Positions 1-8,382 of a stretch of 37,774 bases of DNA are shown here, one piece after another. The position numbers and the translations under genes were made by a program. The stretch is from assembly GCA_012839805.1 (NCBI GenBank), contig DUMU01000011.1, positions 1-37,774 of the forward strand, given 5' to 3'. Under the pieces are notes generated by a model that was not told the origin of the DNA, made no database searches, and was given only the letters and a program-made list of their open reading frames with translations. Source of the DNA: Bacillota bacterium (GTDB lineage Bacteria; Bacillota; Limnochordia; Limnochordales; DUMU01). Numbering within the stretch: the first letter of the stretch is position 1; each line of letters begins with the position of its first letter.

Positions 1-1
1 T

Positions 2-499
2 ACTCTGGAGCAACTGGTGGTCACTCCGCTGCGCCCCATCGAACTGATGCTGGGCAAGCTGCTGCCGTACGTCCTGATCGCGGCCGTCGACTTCGCTTTG
101 GTGTTCCTGGCCGGGACCTACCTCTTCAATCTAAAGTTTGCCGGCAACCTGCCCCTGTTCCTGGCGTTAAGCCTGCTCTTTCTGGTCACCACCCTGAGCC
201 TGGGTCTCCTGATCTCCACCCTGGCGCAAAACCAGCAGCAGGCGATGCAGCTCGCCTTCTTCGCCATGTTTCCACAGATCTTGCTGTCAGGGCTCATCTT
301 TCCGCTCTCCTCCATGCCCAAGGTGATCCAATACCTGGCCTACCTGCTACCCTTCACCTACTACGTGCCCATCGCCCGCGGCATGTTCATCAAGGGCCAG
401 GAGCTGGCCCTGCTGGCGACGCCGGCCGGGCTGCTGGCGGCCTACGCCCTGGCCGCGGTGACGCTGTCCTCGCTGCGGTTCCGCAAGAGGCTGGGGTGA
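2..499 (+). CDS. ABC-2 type exporter permease, 3' part
   Basis: Integral membrane subunit of an ABC-2 exporter, C-terminal part only; the reading frame is open to the window edge. The visible protein begins TLEQLVVTPLRPIELMLGK. This is the cytoplasmic loop that precedes the last helices in YbhR/YbhS-like drug or polysaccharide exporters. Four to five hydrophobic segments follow, including a helix with the family pattern of small residues and prolines (around LSGLIFPLSSMP). The GTG at 17 is probably internal, because family similarity continues upstream of it. The stop codon overlaps the start of the ATPase gene behind it (GTG 496, TGA 497-499), so the two are translationally coupled. Substrate cannot be read from sequence. 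Confidence 0.85.
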   Translation, partial: TLEQLVVTPLRPIELMLGKLLPYVLIAAVDFALVFLAGTYLFNLKFAGNLPLFLALSLLFLVTTLSLGLLISTLAQNQQQAMQLAFFAMFPQILLSGLIFPLSSMPKVIQYLAYLLPFTYYVPIARGMFIKGQELALLATPAGLLAAYALAAVTLSSLRFRKRLG

Positions 500-1578
500 G
501 GCGGCTCATGTTAGAGAGGGGGCGGGCCGTGGCGCCGGCGATTCATCTGGTGCGAGTAAGCAAGCGTTTTGGCGCGACGGTGGCCGTAAGCGAGATCGAC
601 CTGGCGGTTCATCCCGGTGAACTGGTTGCCGCCGTCGGGCCGGACGGAGCGGGCAAGACGACGCTGGCAAGGCTGGCCGCCGGCGTGCTGGCCCCTTCGG
701 CCGGCCGGGTCGAACCCGATCCTCGCGGGAGGGTCGGGTACCTGTCAGGCCGCTTCAGCCTCTATCCCGACCTCACGGTGTGGGAAAACCTCACCTTTCT
801 GGCCCGGCTGAACGGCATGGCGCCCGGAGCGGTCGAGGCGGAGGCCGGCCGCCTGCTCCAGTGGACGGGACTCCTGCCTTTCCGGGGCCGGCTGGCCGGC
901 CAGCTCTCAGGGGGCATGCGCCAGAAGCTGGCCCTGGCCTGCGCGGTCATTCACCGGCCGCCGCTGCTCGTGCTGGACGAGCCTACCACGGGTGTGGACC
1001 CGGTGGCCCGGGCCGAGCTGTGGGAGCTCCTGCGCCACCAGGCGGCCGAGGGCCGGGCGGTGCTGATCACCACGCCCTACCTGGACGAGGGCGAGAGCTG
1101 CCACCGGGTGGCTCTCCTGTACCGCGGGCGGCTGCTGGCCGCCGGCAGCCCGGCGGCCTTGAAGGCCCGGTTTCCCTTCCAGACGGCCGTCCTGATACCG
1201 GCTGACGGGCAGTGGCGGCGCCGGGCCCTGGCCCTGGCGGCCGCACATCAGCTGCCCGGCGTGCGATGGGCCTACCCGCTGGGCGCCGGCGTGCGGGTGG
1301 CCCTTGAGCCGGGGCTCTCGCCCGTCCCCCCGCCGGGCTACCGGCTGGTTCCTTCAGCCCCCAACCTGGAGGACGTCTACGTCTGGTTGTCGGAGGGCGA
1401 CGGCCGGTCGGATGCAGCCGGCCGGGGGGAAGGCACATCTCGGGGCGGCGGGCGGCCCGACCGGCAGCAGCTCGACCGGCGGTGGCACGGCCGGTGGTGG
1501 CACAGCTGGCGATGGCACGGCCGGCGGTGGCACGGCCCGTACGGGCCTGACGGCCAGGGGGAGGTGCCGGCCCGGTGA
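496..1578 (+). CDS. ABC exporter ATPase, first half-equivalent of YbhF
   Basis: Nucleotide-binding subunit that powers the neighbouring ABC-2 permease. It has Walker A GPDGAGKTT (residues 48-56), signature LSGGM (about 137-141) and Walker B LLVLDEPTTGVD just behind it. The Walker A has D in place of the usual N, as in the N-terminal half of YbhF-type double ATPases. After the ATPase core (about 300 residues) comes a tail of about 60 residues. It is rich in Gly, Arg, Trp and His and contains a five-residue WHGRR-like repeat encoded by 15-bp repeats near 1479-1540. The start may be GTG 496, overlapping the permease stop, or ATG 508. The stop overlaps the next start (GTG 1575). The tail resembles a degenerate linker between two ATPase halves that have become separate genes. 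Confidence 0.85.
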   Translation: MRRLMLERGRAVAPAIHLVRVSKRFGATVAVSEIDLAVHPGELVAAVGPDGAGKTTLARLAAGVLAPSAGRVEPDPRGRVGYLSGRFSLYPDLTVWENLTFLARLNGMAPGAVEAEAGRLLQWTGLLPFRGRLAGQLSGGMRQKLALACAVIHRPPLLVLDEPTTGVDPVARAELWELLRHQAAEGRAVLITTPYLDEGESCHRVALLYRGRLLAAGSPAALKARFPFQTAVLIPADGQWRRRALALAAAHQLPGVRWAYPLGAGVRVALEPGLSPVPPPGYRLVPSAPNLEDVYVWLSEGDGRSDAAGRGEGTSRGGGRPDRQQLDRRWHGRWWHSWRWHGRRWHGPYGPDGQGEVPAR

Positions 1579-2309
1579 CCGCCGCGATCGAGACGCAGGG
1601 GCTGACCCGGCGCTTCGGGGACTTCACGGCCGTGGACGGCGTGACGATGGAAGTACCCGCGGGGACCATCCTGGGCCTGCTGGGGCCCAACGGTGCCGGC
1701 AAGACCACGCTGATCCGCCTGCTGCTGGGGCTCCTGGCTCCTACGGCCGGCCGGGGCCGGGTGCTGGGGTACGACGTAGTCCGGGAGGGCGAGGCGATCC
1801 GGGAGCGATGCGGGTACATGTCCCAGCGCTTCACCCTTTACCACGACCTGACACCTGACGAAAACCTCGACTTCTACGGCCGGCTCTACGGCCTGCGGGG
1901 CCGCGCCCTGGCCTCCCGCAAGGAGGAACTCCTCGCCTGGGCGGGGCTTAGGCCGTACCGCCACGCGCGAGCCGGCGCGCTGGGCGGCGGCCTGCGCCAG
2001 CGCCTGGCTTTCGCCTGCGCCGTCCTCCACTGCCCTCCCCTCCTCTTCCTGGACGAGCCCACCTCCGGGGTTGACCCGGCCTCCCGCCGCCAGTTCTGGG
2101 ACCTGATCTACGACCTGGCCGATGGGGGCACCACCGTGCTGGTTACCACCCATTTCCTGGATGAGGCCGAGCACTGCGACCTCCTCGGGATAATGCTGGG
2201 CGGGCGCCTGGCAGCCTTCGGCACACCGGCCGAACTGCGAGCCGCCTACGCGGGCGAAGAGGGGCTGGACCGGGTGTTCCTCCGGCTGGCCCAAGAGCCT
2301 GCGACATAG
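1575..2309 (+). CDS. ABC exporter ATPase, second half-equivalent of YbhF
   Basis: Second nucleotide-binding protein of the exporter operon, 244 residues, the usual length of a single ABC-2 ATPase. Walker A is GPNGAGKTT (37-45), and Walker B LLFLDEPTSGVDP lies about 115 residues later. The signature reads LGGGLRQ instead of LSGGMRQ, so the conserved serine that contacts ATP across the dimer is glycine here. One of the two composite ATP sites may therefore be weak, as in asymmetric ABC ATPases; this is inference. It starts at GTG 1575 inside the end of the previous ATPase gene (4-base overlap). It probably forms a heterodimer with that protein. Confidence 0.85.
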   Translation: MTAAIETQGLTRRFGDFTAVDGVTMEVPAGTILGLLGPNGAGKTTLIRLLLGLLAPTAGRGRVLGYDVVREGEAIRERCGYMSQRFTLYHDLTPDENLDFYGRLYGLRGRALASRKEELLAWAGLRPYRHARAGALGGGLRQRLAFACAVLHCPPLLFLDEPTSGVDPASRRQFWDLIYDLADGGTTVLVTTHFLDEAEHCDLLGIMLGGRLAAFGTPAELRAAYAGEEGLDRVFLRLAQEPAT

Positions 2310-2572
2310 GCGCGGAGCGCCCGGGCCGGTTTCGACGTCCCGCTCTCGGCCGCGACCGGTTCGACGTAGCTGCCTGTCACTATCATCGTTACGGGATTCT
2401 CAACTTGCACTGAATGTGCCAGACCAGCCCGTCTATCTGTCCGGGGAAACCGCAATAGCGGGAAAGTCCGTATCTCCCTGGCGTATTCGCATTCATACAC
2501 ACCTAAAGCTTCAGAATAGGTATGAGATCAATTCTCGTTTTCACACATCCATATTGCTTGTCCGACAAACAG

Positions 2573-2582
2573 TATATTGACA
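2573..2582 (+). promoter_or_regulatory. possible promoter elements for the ATPase leader
   Basis: TATATT (2573-2578) could be a -10 box giving transcription from about 2585, which would include the whole folded leader. A consensus -35 hexamer TTGACA overlaps it at 2577-2582. If that were the real -35, its -10 would fall near 2600-2606 and the transcript would lose the 5' strand of the closing stem. The two readings exclude each other, and only transcript mapping can decide. Confidence 0.3.
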
Positions 2583-2602
2583 CAGTAGGCCACCACATGG
2601 TT

Positions 2603-2683
2603 AGATATAAGTGTCAAGTCGGCGGGGATACTGCCGGCTGGGCTCGCAAGAGCAGCAGGGTAAGCCTGTGGGACGATGTCTCA
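2603..2683 (+). ncRNA. candidate metal-sensing riboswitch (NiCo-like)
   Basis: Leader RNA of the P-type ATPase gene. Visible stems: closing helix AGATAT (2603-2608) with ATGTCT (2676-2681); GTCGGC (2618-2623) with GCCGGC (2633-2638); GCTC-GCAA-GAGC (2642-2653), a GNRA-capped hairpin preceded by GGG; and CAGG (2656-2659) with CCTG (2665-2668), followed by TGTGGGAC. This gives a four-helix layout. GGG before the third hairpin and TGTGGGAC after the fourth resemble, from memory, the Co/Ni-binding NiCo (czcD) riboswitch. Those riboswitches lie upstream of cation exporters. The 5' part matches less well. The fourth stem and closing helix overlap the terminator, so folding of the sensor would prevent termination. 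Another metal riboswitch class, for example yybP-ykoY, is possible. Confidence 0.45.
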
Positions 2684-2693
2684 CAGGCTTTTT
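2662..2693 (+). terminator. intrinsic terminator in the leader
   Basis: A perfect 9-bp stem AAGCCTGTG (2662-2670) and CACAGGCTT (2682-2690) encloses an 11-base loop and runs into TTTTT (2689-2693). It lies 33 bases before the ATPase start, so it acts as a conditional attenuator rather than as the end of the previous operon. Its 5' arm shares bases with the fourth stem of the candidate riboswitch, and its loop holds the 3' strand of the closing helix. Confidence 0.75.
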
Positions 2694-2725
2694 ACGTCTA
2701 TTAACATACGTAAACACGGGGGGCC

Positions 2726-5341
2726 ATGTCCATGATAGTTAGCGATGAAACCCGGCCGCCAGTTTCAATTACGCGTGCAGGACTATCGCAAGAAGAGGCC
2801 GAGATCCGGCTGCGTAAATTCGGCCCCAACGAGCTGGCTGAGGATAGGCCTCCAAACCCGCTCTCCACGTTGGTCACCGTGTTCAAAGAGCCCATGTTTT
2901 TACTTCTTATAGCCGCTCTTTCCGTCTATCTCTTCCTGGGTGAGATTCACGAAGCTGCAACCATGGCAGTGTTCGTCTGCTTTGTGGTAGGAATCACTTT
3001 CGTACAGGAATGGCGCACCGAAAAGACCATTCAAGCTCTAAAAGATCTATCTGCACCTAAGGCCACGGTCTTACGCGGCGGTGAACGGCGTCGCATCCCC
3101 ACGCGTGAGGTAGTGCCGGGAGATATCCTCGTTCTCGAGGAAGGCGAACGTATCGCCGCCGACGGCCGTCTCCTGGAGGTGGCCGATCTGGCCGTCGACG
3201 AATCGGTCCTTACGGGTGAATCCGAACCGGTGTGGAAGGAAGCCGCTTCGGATACGGGACGTGATGGAAGCAGGAATGACGACACCGGCGAATTGTGGCG
3301 ACATGACCTGTGCTACGCCGGAACCATGGTGGTCCAGGGGCAGGGGCTGGCGGAAGTCGTGGCCACCGGCGCGGCGACGCAATACGGGCGCATTGCCAAG
3401 GCCCTAAAGGAAGTCGAGGATAGGCCTACGCCCCTCCAGATCAAGATCCGGCACCTGGTAAAAGGCACGGCCTGGCTGGGTCTTCTTCTGTGCCTGCTCG
3501 TGGTCATCGTGACCCTGGCCCGAGGCACGGGATGGGTCAACAGCGTGATCGCCGGGATCACTTTGGCCATGGCGATGATCCCTGAGGAATTCCCGGTGGT
3601 GCTCACCGTTTTTCTGGCGCTGGGAGCCTGGCGGCTGGGGCAAAACCGAGCCCTTATCCGTAAGACCCCCGCCGTCGAGACGCTGGGGTCTGCCACCGTC
3701 CTTTGCGTCGACAAGACCGGGACCCTTACGCTCAACCAGATGACCGTCAGGGGCGCCTATTTCCGCGGTCGGGACTGGCAGTCCGACGATCCCGAGTTTC
3801 CCCGGACGGCCCGCGAGCTCTTAGAGCTGGGGGTTCTCGCCTGTGAGACGGAGCCGTACGACCCGATGGAGAAGGCGCTTCATGACATGGCGCGCCGGAG
3901 CGGATGCGCACCCGAAAGCATCTATGAAGGGCGTGACTTCGTACACGAGTACCCGTTCACTCCTGCGAATAAGATGATGGGCCACATCTGGCAGCGTCGG
4001 GCAGCGGCAAGACCCGCGGGCGACGCCGAGCCCGCCGCGTTGCTGGCGGTTAAGGGGGCACCCGAGACCGTGCTGCCGCTTTGCCACTTGACCCCGGACG
4101 AGCGGGACGAGATCAACGCCGCCGTGTTGCGCCTCGCCCGGCAGGGCTGGCGGGTGCTGGCTTTTGCCAAGGCCGAAGGAGTGACCGTCCCCTTTGCCGC
4201 GAACATTTCTGATTACACGCTAACGTTCGTCGGGCTGATGGCCCTCGCTGACCCGCCTCGCCCCGGGGTGCGGGAGGCGGTCGCGACCTGCAGGCAAGCC
4301 GGGGTACGGGTCGTGATGATCACCGGTGACCATGCGGTTACCGCACAAGCCATCGGGCGGGAAATCGGCCTGGCTCGCTGGGAACGGGTCCTCACCGGAG
4401 CCGACATAGAGCGGATGAGCGATGCCGAACTAGCGGAGGCGGTCCGGCAGACGGACATCTTCGCCCGCGTCATTCCCCAGCACAAGTTACGGATCGTTCG
4501 CAGCTTGCGGCAGAACGGCGACATTACCGCCATGACCGGTGACGGCGTCAACGACGCCCCGGCGCTGAAAGAGGCGGACATCGGCATCGCCATGGGGCGT
4601 CGGGGGACGGAAGTCGCCCGCCAGGCGGCCGACATGATCCTGCTGGACGACAACTTCACGACGATAGTTCACTCGGTGGAAGACGGACGCCGGATCTACG
4701 ACAACATCCGGAAGGCCATCGCCTACATTATGATCATCCACATTCCTATCGCGGCGCTGGCCTTGCTCGTTCCGGCGCTGCAGCTGCCGTTGCTGCTGCT
4801 GCCGGTTCACATCGTGCTTCTGGAACTGCTGATCGACCCGACGTGCTCTATCGTCTTCGAGGCTGCACCGCCGGAAGAGAATGTTATGGCGAGGCCGCCG
4901 CGGCCGCCGCAAGAACCTCTGGTAAACCGGGGGATGGTCGCCCAGATTCTGTTGCAGGGAGCGACCGTCCTGTTGGCCGCCCTGTTGCCATACATGCATT
5001 TGCTAAATAGCGGAGCAAGTGTGGAGCTGGCGCGCACGGTGGCCTTTACCACTCTGGTTCTGTCCAACATAGGCCTGGTGTTGGTCAACGGCAGCGAAAC
5101 GCAGTTTGCTCTGCAAGGTCTGATCCGGGGGAAAAACAAGGCCCGTCTATGGGTCAACGGTCTTACGCTGGTTGCGTTAATCGGAATCGTGTACGTCCCA
5201 TTTCTGCAGAAAATGTTCGCCACCGCGCCGCTCAATCTGACGCAGGCTGGCTGGGCGGTTGGGCTCGCCATGGCCGCAACGTTCTGGTGGGAATTGGTGA
5301 AGGCCGCTCGCAGGTGGAGCAGGCGTTCACGACGTGGCTGA
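2726..5341 (+). CDS. P2-type cation-transporting ATPase
   Basis: Membrane pump of the Ca2+/Mn2+ (P2A, SERCA-like) branch, 871 residues, the usual length. In order: N-terminal cation-ATPase domain; actuator domain with TGES (about 164-167); helix 4 with PEEFP, which keeps the ion-binding glutamate of PEGLP; phosphorylation site DKTGTLT with Asp 329; nucleotide domain; hinge [11 protein letters not shown] (about residue 603); and six C-terminal helices. Helix 6 reads [11 protein letters not shown], where calcium pumps have N..TDG, so the ion is uncertain. The leader suggests metal-induced expression and therefore efflux of a metal such as Co, Ni or Mn. The start may be ATG 2732 rather than 2726: the GGGGGG at 2718-2723 sits 8 bases before 2732 but only 2 before 2726. 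Confidence 0.93.
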   Translation: MSMIVSDETRPPVSITRAGLSQEEAEIRLRKFGPNELAEDRPPNPLSTLVTVFKEPMFLLLIAALSVYLFLGEIHEAATMAVFVCFVVGITFVQEWRTEKTIQALKDLSAPKATVLRGGERRRIPTREVVPGDILVLEEGERIAADGRLLEVADLAVDESVLTGESEPVWKEAASDTGRDGSRNDDTGELWRHDLCYAGTMVVQGQGLAEVVATGAATQYGRIAKALKEVEDRPTPLQIKIRHLVKGTAWLGLLLCLLVVIVTLARGTGWVNSVIAGITLAMAMIPEEFPVVLTVFLALGAWRLGQNRALIRKTPAVETLGSATVLCVDKTGTLTLNQMTVRGAYFRGRDWQSDDPEFPRTARELLELGVLACETEPYDPMEKALHDMARRSGCAPESIYEGRDFVHEYPFTPANKMMGHIWQRRAAARPAGDAEPAALLAVKGAPETVLPLCHLTPDERDEINAAVLRLARQGWRVLAFAKAEGVTVPFAANISDYTLTFVGLMALADPPRPGVREAVATCRQAGVRVVMITGDHAVTAQAIGREIGLARWERVLTGADIERMSDAELAEAVRQTDIFARVIPQHKLRIVRSLRQNGDITAMTGDGVNDAPALKEADIGIAMGRRGTEVARQAADMILLDDNFTTIVHSVEDGRRIYDNIRKAIAYIMIIHIPIAALALLVPALQLPLLLLPVHIVLLELLIDPTCSIVFEAAPPEENVMARPPRPPQEPLVNRGMVAQILLQGATVLLAALLPYMHLLNSGASVELARTVAFTTLVLSNIGLVLVNGSETQFALQGLIRGKNKARLWVNGLTLVALIGIVYVPFLQKMFATAPLNLTQAGWAVGLAMAATFWWELVKAARRWSRRSRRG

Positions 5342-5440
5342 ACTGAAAGTGGCGACCCCCTCCCCCGGATTCGGTCGAAAGCAGCACCAACCTGGCTCCG
5401 TGACGGGGAGAACGCCGCGGCCGCGTTCCTGACACCGGCT

Positions 5441-6292
5441 ATGGCCGCTACGACCGCTGCGCCTGGTACGACCGTCTGCACCGACGGTCAACGACGCCTG
5501 CTGATCACATACCCCGCCCTAGCGGCAACCGCGAGACAGCTGCACCAAGTTCGGCAGGAAGCGGGGGTAGAGAGGGAAGTCAGGCCAAAACGAGTGGACA
5601 GCGCCGAGTGGTATGTATTGGAAGACGTGGTGCTTCGGAAGCCCATTCTCCGGTTCCAGTATGCTACGATATGGTTGAACCGGCTCGACTGGCGACGATA
5701 TGCCGAGTGGATCAACCCGGTGACTGCAGCGCTGCTGCCTTTCATGCAGCACGGGCCGGACGAGGCCTGGCAGCTGGCGGTGGCATTTCAGCGGATTCTG
5801 GCAGAGCTGTACCGCCGGCGCCTGGTAGAACCAGAGAAGCTGCGTTTCCTCGCCCATTTCTTTTCGGCGTACCTGCCGTTGACTCCGGAGCAGAAGCATC
5901 GGGTGCAGGCGGCCCTGAACGAACGTTACCCGGAGGAGGCGAAGGTGTTGGAAGAGTTCATCACACCGTGGCATGAGGAAGGGTTGGCAGCCGGCCTGGC
6001 TCAGGGACGGCAGGAGGGCTTGGCCCGGGGGCGGCAGGAGGGTTTGGCTCGGGGACGCCAAGAGGGCACCCAAGCGGTAGTGCTACACTTAGTCCGACGG
6101 CGATTTGGTAGGGTCCCTCAGGAAGTGGCACGCTCAATCCGAGCCCTCCCGACCCGCACTCTGGTGGCACTGGCGGGAGCGCTGCTCGAGATAGGCAGCC
6201 TCGAAGAGCTGCGCCGCTGGTTAAAGGCACGTGAGACCTCCGAGGGCCTGAGGCATAAGAAAAAGCCACACACGCCCGTTCCGCAACCGTAG
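5441..6292 (+). CDS. Rpn/DUF4351 family remnant lacking the nuclease domain
   Basis: The C-terminal part of a recombination-promoting nuclease (Rpn, YhgA-like, PD-(D/E)XK) or DUF4351 protein. From about residue 55 it follows the family: a strand ending in RFQYATIWLNRLDWRRY, a helical segment, then WHEEGLAAGLAQGRQEGLAR-like repeats (three units of an eight-residue GRQEGLAR motif, about 183-210). It ends in the DUF4351 segment with LVRRRFGRVPQEV and LLEIGSLEELRRWL. The N-terminal nuclease core is absent, and the first 50 residues resemble nothing recognised. Full-length members normally have about 300 residues with the nuclease, so this is best read as a 5'-truncated, decaying mobile-type gene. 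Its stop lies 15 bases from the convergent GH4 gene. Confidence 0.7.
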   Translation: MAATTAAPGTTVCTDGQRRLLITYPALAATARQLHQVRQEAGVEREVRPKRVDSAEWYVLEDVVLRKPILRFQYATIWLNRLDWRRYAEWINPVTAALLPFMQHGPDEAWQLAVAFQRILAELYRRRLVEPEKLRFLAHFFSAYLPLTPEQKHRVQAALNERYPEEAKVLEEFITPWHEEGLAAGLAQGRQEGLARGRQEGLARGRQEGTQAVVLHLVRRRFGRVPQEVARSIRALPTRTLVALAGALLEIGSLEELRRWLKARETSEGLRHKKKPHTPVPQP

Positions 6293-6307
6293 CCCGGGAG
6301 TTACCTT

Positions 6308-7603
6308 TCATGCGAACTGGGGCAGGTAGGGAGCATGAACCTCCAGCAACTCGTCGAGAGCGGCCCGGGCCGCTTGGTAGTTCCCCTTCACCACGGGATC
6401 GGCCAGGAGCGCCTGGAGAGCCAATGAACGATCCCCCCTGACCGCCGCCTCCACGGCCAGATCCTGAACTGCTATCTGCTGCGCGCACAGCGCGGCCGCG
6501 CCCCGGGGCAGTTCACCCATGCACAGCGGCTGAACGCCCGCCGCGGAGACCAGCGCCGGCACTTCCACCACGCAATCGGAAGGCAGGTTCGTGATGCACC
6601 CGTTGTTGGGTACGTTTACCGCCGGCGCCAGGAGGTTTTTGTCGGCCAGGATCGCCGCGATTATGTCGAATGCGATCTCCCCTGATCTCGCCTGCAGCAA
6701 GTGATCCACCGGTGCCTTACCGCTGGCATATTCGGCCATTTTCGCCCAGTGCCGTTCATACTCACGGTCGGCGGCATCGAAGTCATAGCCGTGGTGCTGG
6801 CACAACTTCCACGCGGCGGGCAGGTATTCTCCGATGTGGTCGTCCGACGGTGCCACCAGATAACCGAAGGTCTCCAGCATATGCCGGGTAAGGGGCATGA
6901 ACGAAGGGTCCTTCGCGGCCATCCCCTGGCGAAAGGCGGGATAGAGATCCTCCCCGGTATGTTTGTTCCTCATGTCGAGCACCCACAGGAAGTGGTTCAA
7001 CCCCGCCACCTTCACGTCCACATCCTCAGGCGATAAGCCGGTCACTTCAGCGACTAGGTCGCGTCCCATGAACACGCCGTGGCAAAGCCCCACCGCCTTG
7101 ATGCGAGTATGCCGCTTGATGGCGAGGCAAAGCCTGCTTTCGGGATTGGTGAAATTGAGCAGCAGCGCGTCCGGGCACAGCTCCTCCATGTCCCGGCAAA
7201 GATCAAGGATGAGGGGAACGTTGCGCAGGGTATGGGACAACCCGCCCGGGCCTCCGTTCTCCCCCAACACCTGCTCGAGCCCGTGTCGGAGCGGAATCTC
7301 CCAGTCCAGCTTCCAGAGTTCGTGGCGCCGGATCGCTATGGAACAGATTACGAAGTCGGCACCGGGCAGCGCCTCGCGGCGGTCGGTGGTGCGCTGGATG
7401 AGGAGGCCGGCCCCCGATTCCTCGTTCAACCTTTGAGCCAGCCGGTACTGGAGCTCCAAGTGCTCCTCGTTGGTATCCACCAGCACCAGCGTGCTCTCCG
7501 AGAGCTCCGGCGTGTGGATCGCATCCACGAGAGCTCCGACGCCGAACGACAGGCTGCACGCCCCTACATGGACGATCTTGGCGGCTCTCATTTTTCTTCT
7601 CAT
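6308..7603 (-). CDS. glycoside hydrolase family 4 (alpha-glycosidase)
   Basis: Cytoplasmic NAD+- and Mn2+-dependent glycosidase of family GH4, 431 residues. These enzymes cleave by oxidation, elimination and reduction. Visible features are an N-terminal Rossmann fold (IVHVGACSLSFG), GENGGPGGLSH (about 114-124), NFTNP (150-154), the metal-ligating Cys in GLCHG (Cys 174) and GLNHF (201-205). The subgroup with CHG and GLNH includes alpha-galactosidases, alpha-glucosidases and alpha-galacturonidases acting on unphosphorylated sugars; the exact substrate cannot be fixed. The start is supported by AAAGGAG 7 bases upstream. It is the distal member of the minus-strand carbohydrate cassette but is separated from the kinase gene by a 780-base region holding a repeat element, so it probably has its own promoter. 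Confidence 0.9.
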   Translation of the reverse strand: MRRKMRAAKIVHVGACSLSFGVGALVDAIHTPELSESTLVLVDTNEEHLELQYRLAQRLNEESGAGLLIQRTTDRREALPGADFVICSIAIRRHELWKLDWEIPLRHGLEQVLGENGGPGGLSHTLRNVPLILDLCRDMEELCPDALLLNFTNPESRLCLAIKRHTRIKAVGLCHGVFMGRDLVAEVTGLSPEDVDVKVAGLNHFLWVLDMRNKHTGEDLYPAFRQGMAAKDPSFMPLTRHMLETFGYLVAPSDDHIGEYLPAAWKLCQHHGYDFDAADREYERHWAKMAEYASGKAPVDHLLQARSGEIAFDIIAAILADKNLLAPAVNVPNNGCITNLPSDCVVEVPALVSAAGVQPLCMGELPRGAAALCAQQIAVQDLAVEAAVRGDRSLALQALLADPVVKGNYQAARAALDELLEVHAPYLPQFA

Positions 7604-7710
7604 CTCTTGAACTCCTTTCCTCGGTACTGGCTGGTGGGTCGAACTGGTCCGGAACGCTTCGGAACTCGGTGGAGCCGGGTTGAACCTGCGGGTTTCAGCA
7701 GACTATAGCA

Positions 7711-8236
7711 CCTTGATAGTACTGGATCTGCGTAACTCTAGCCATAGATGGGGTGCTTACGGCAAAAGGCCAGCTTGCGGCCGGCGGGTGAGGCTTGGGG
7801 GGCGCGGCGCCGTAGAAAAGCCGCCGCATCGGTGGATTTTCATGCAGCCGCTTCAGTCTGAATCCACAGACTTAAGGCTTCTACCAGCAGTTGGCCCGCC
7901 GGGCATGGCGTTCAGCTGCATGAAAATGGAATGTAGCTCTATTCTGAACTGCCGGTGAAGTCTGCAAACTCCTGCCGGGCAGCCGGTTCAAGCTGGGTCT
8001 GAACCGGAATCCGAACGATCGGGAAACCCGGAAAACGGTGGAATGCGGTTTTCCAAACTGAATACGGCAGCTGAGGATGCTTACGCGGAAGCGCAGCTCA
8101 AGATCGTTCGGATCTACTCCGTACGATCCTATGCCCCCGGCCCTCGATCGTTCGGCTTTTCGGCCGCGCTGTGCTCCCCTGTTAGTTCGCCGCGAGCGTA
8201 GCCGTCGGAGAGGGCGAGCAGGTAGCGGGACGGCCG
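7711..8236 (+). repeat. dispersed non-coding element, copy 1
   Basis: First copy of an element of about 525 bp, also present at 15091-15615 (same strand, roughly nine in ten core positions alike by eye) and at about 15915-16372 (inverted, more diverged). Internal inverted repeats: ATTTTCATGCAGC (7836-7848) with GCTGCATGAAAAT (7915-7927); CCGGTTCA (7983-7990) with TGAACCGG (8000-8007); CGGG-AAA-CCCG (8020-8030); GGAAAAC (8030-8036) with GTTTTCC (8048-8054); CCGAACGATCG (8011-8021) with CGATCGTTCGG (8145-8155). No frame stays open or shows codon-like substitution across copies. Strand is given in the orientation shared with copy 2. It lies between two minus-strand genes. Confidence 0.85.
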
Positions 8237-8340
8237 GCCCCGGGAGCATCAGCGGTTCCCACGGCGCCGTGTCCCCCTCGCCGTCCCCGCCATCTGCAGG
8301 CTTTTTGCCGCCAGCACTTCAACTATGTCCAGGGCGTCAA

Positions 8341-8365
8341 GTCGGTGCACGTGAGTTGCACCGAC
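8341..8365 (-). terminator. inverted repeat behind the kinase gene
   Basis: A perfect 9-bp inverted repeat, GTCGGTGCA (8341-8349) and TGCACCGAC (8357-8365), with a 7-base loop, lies 18 bases past the kinase stop codon. It could end the minus-strand operon, but no T run follows on that strand. It might instead be a factor-dependent terminator, an RNA-stabilising hairpin or an operator palindrome. The rest of 8237-8382 shows nothing recognisable. Confidence 0.35.
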
Positions 8366-8382
8366 CCTCAGCGGAGCCGGCT

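Larger units (their letters stand above)
2310..2725 (+). other. AT-richer intergenic leader region
   Basis: About 415 bases without a convincing gene. The first 120 bases keep the local GC-rich composition. From about 2440 the sequence is clearly richer in A and T than its surroundings. It then holds promoter-like hexamers and a folded RNA with an intrinsic terminator, described separately. A short open frame at 2522-2704 runs through the terminator and has no Shine-Dalgarno site or recognisable protein, so it is not called. Confidence 0.6.

Noticed and set aside
1377-2294. 305-residue open frame opposite the ABC ATPases
   Set aside because: No motif and fully overlapped by a clear ATPase on the other strand.
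2522-2704. 60-residue open frame in the ATPase leader
   Set aside because: Runs through the terminator hairpin and has no ribosome-binding site; the region is better explained as a structured RNA.
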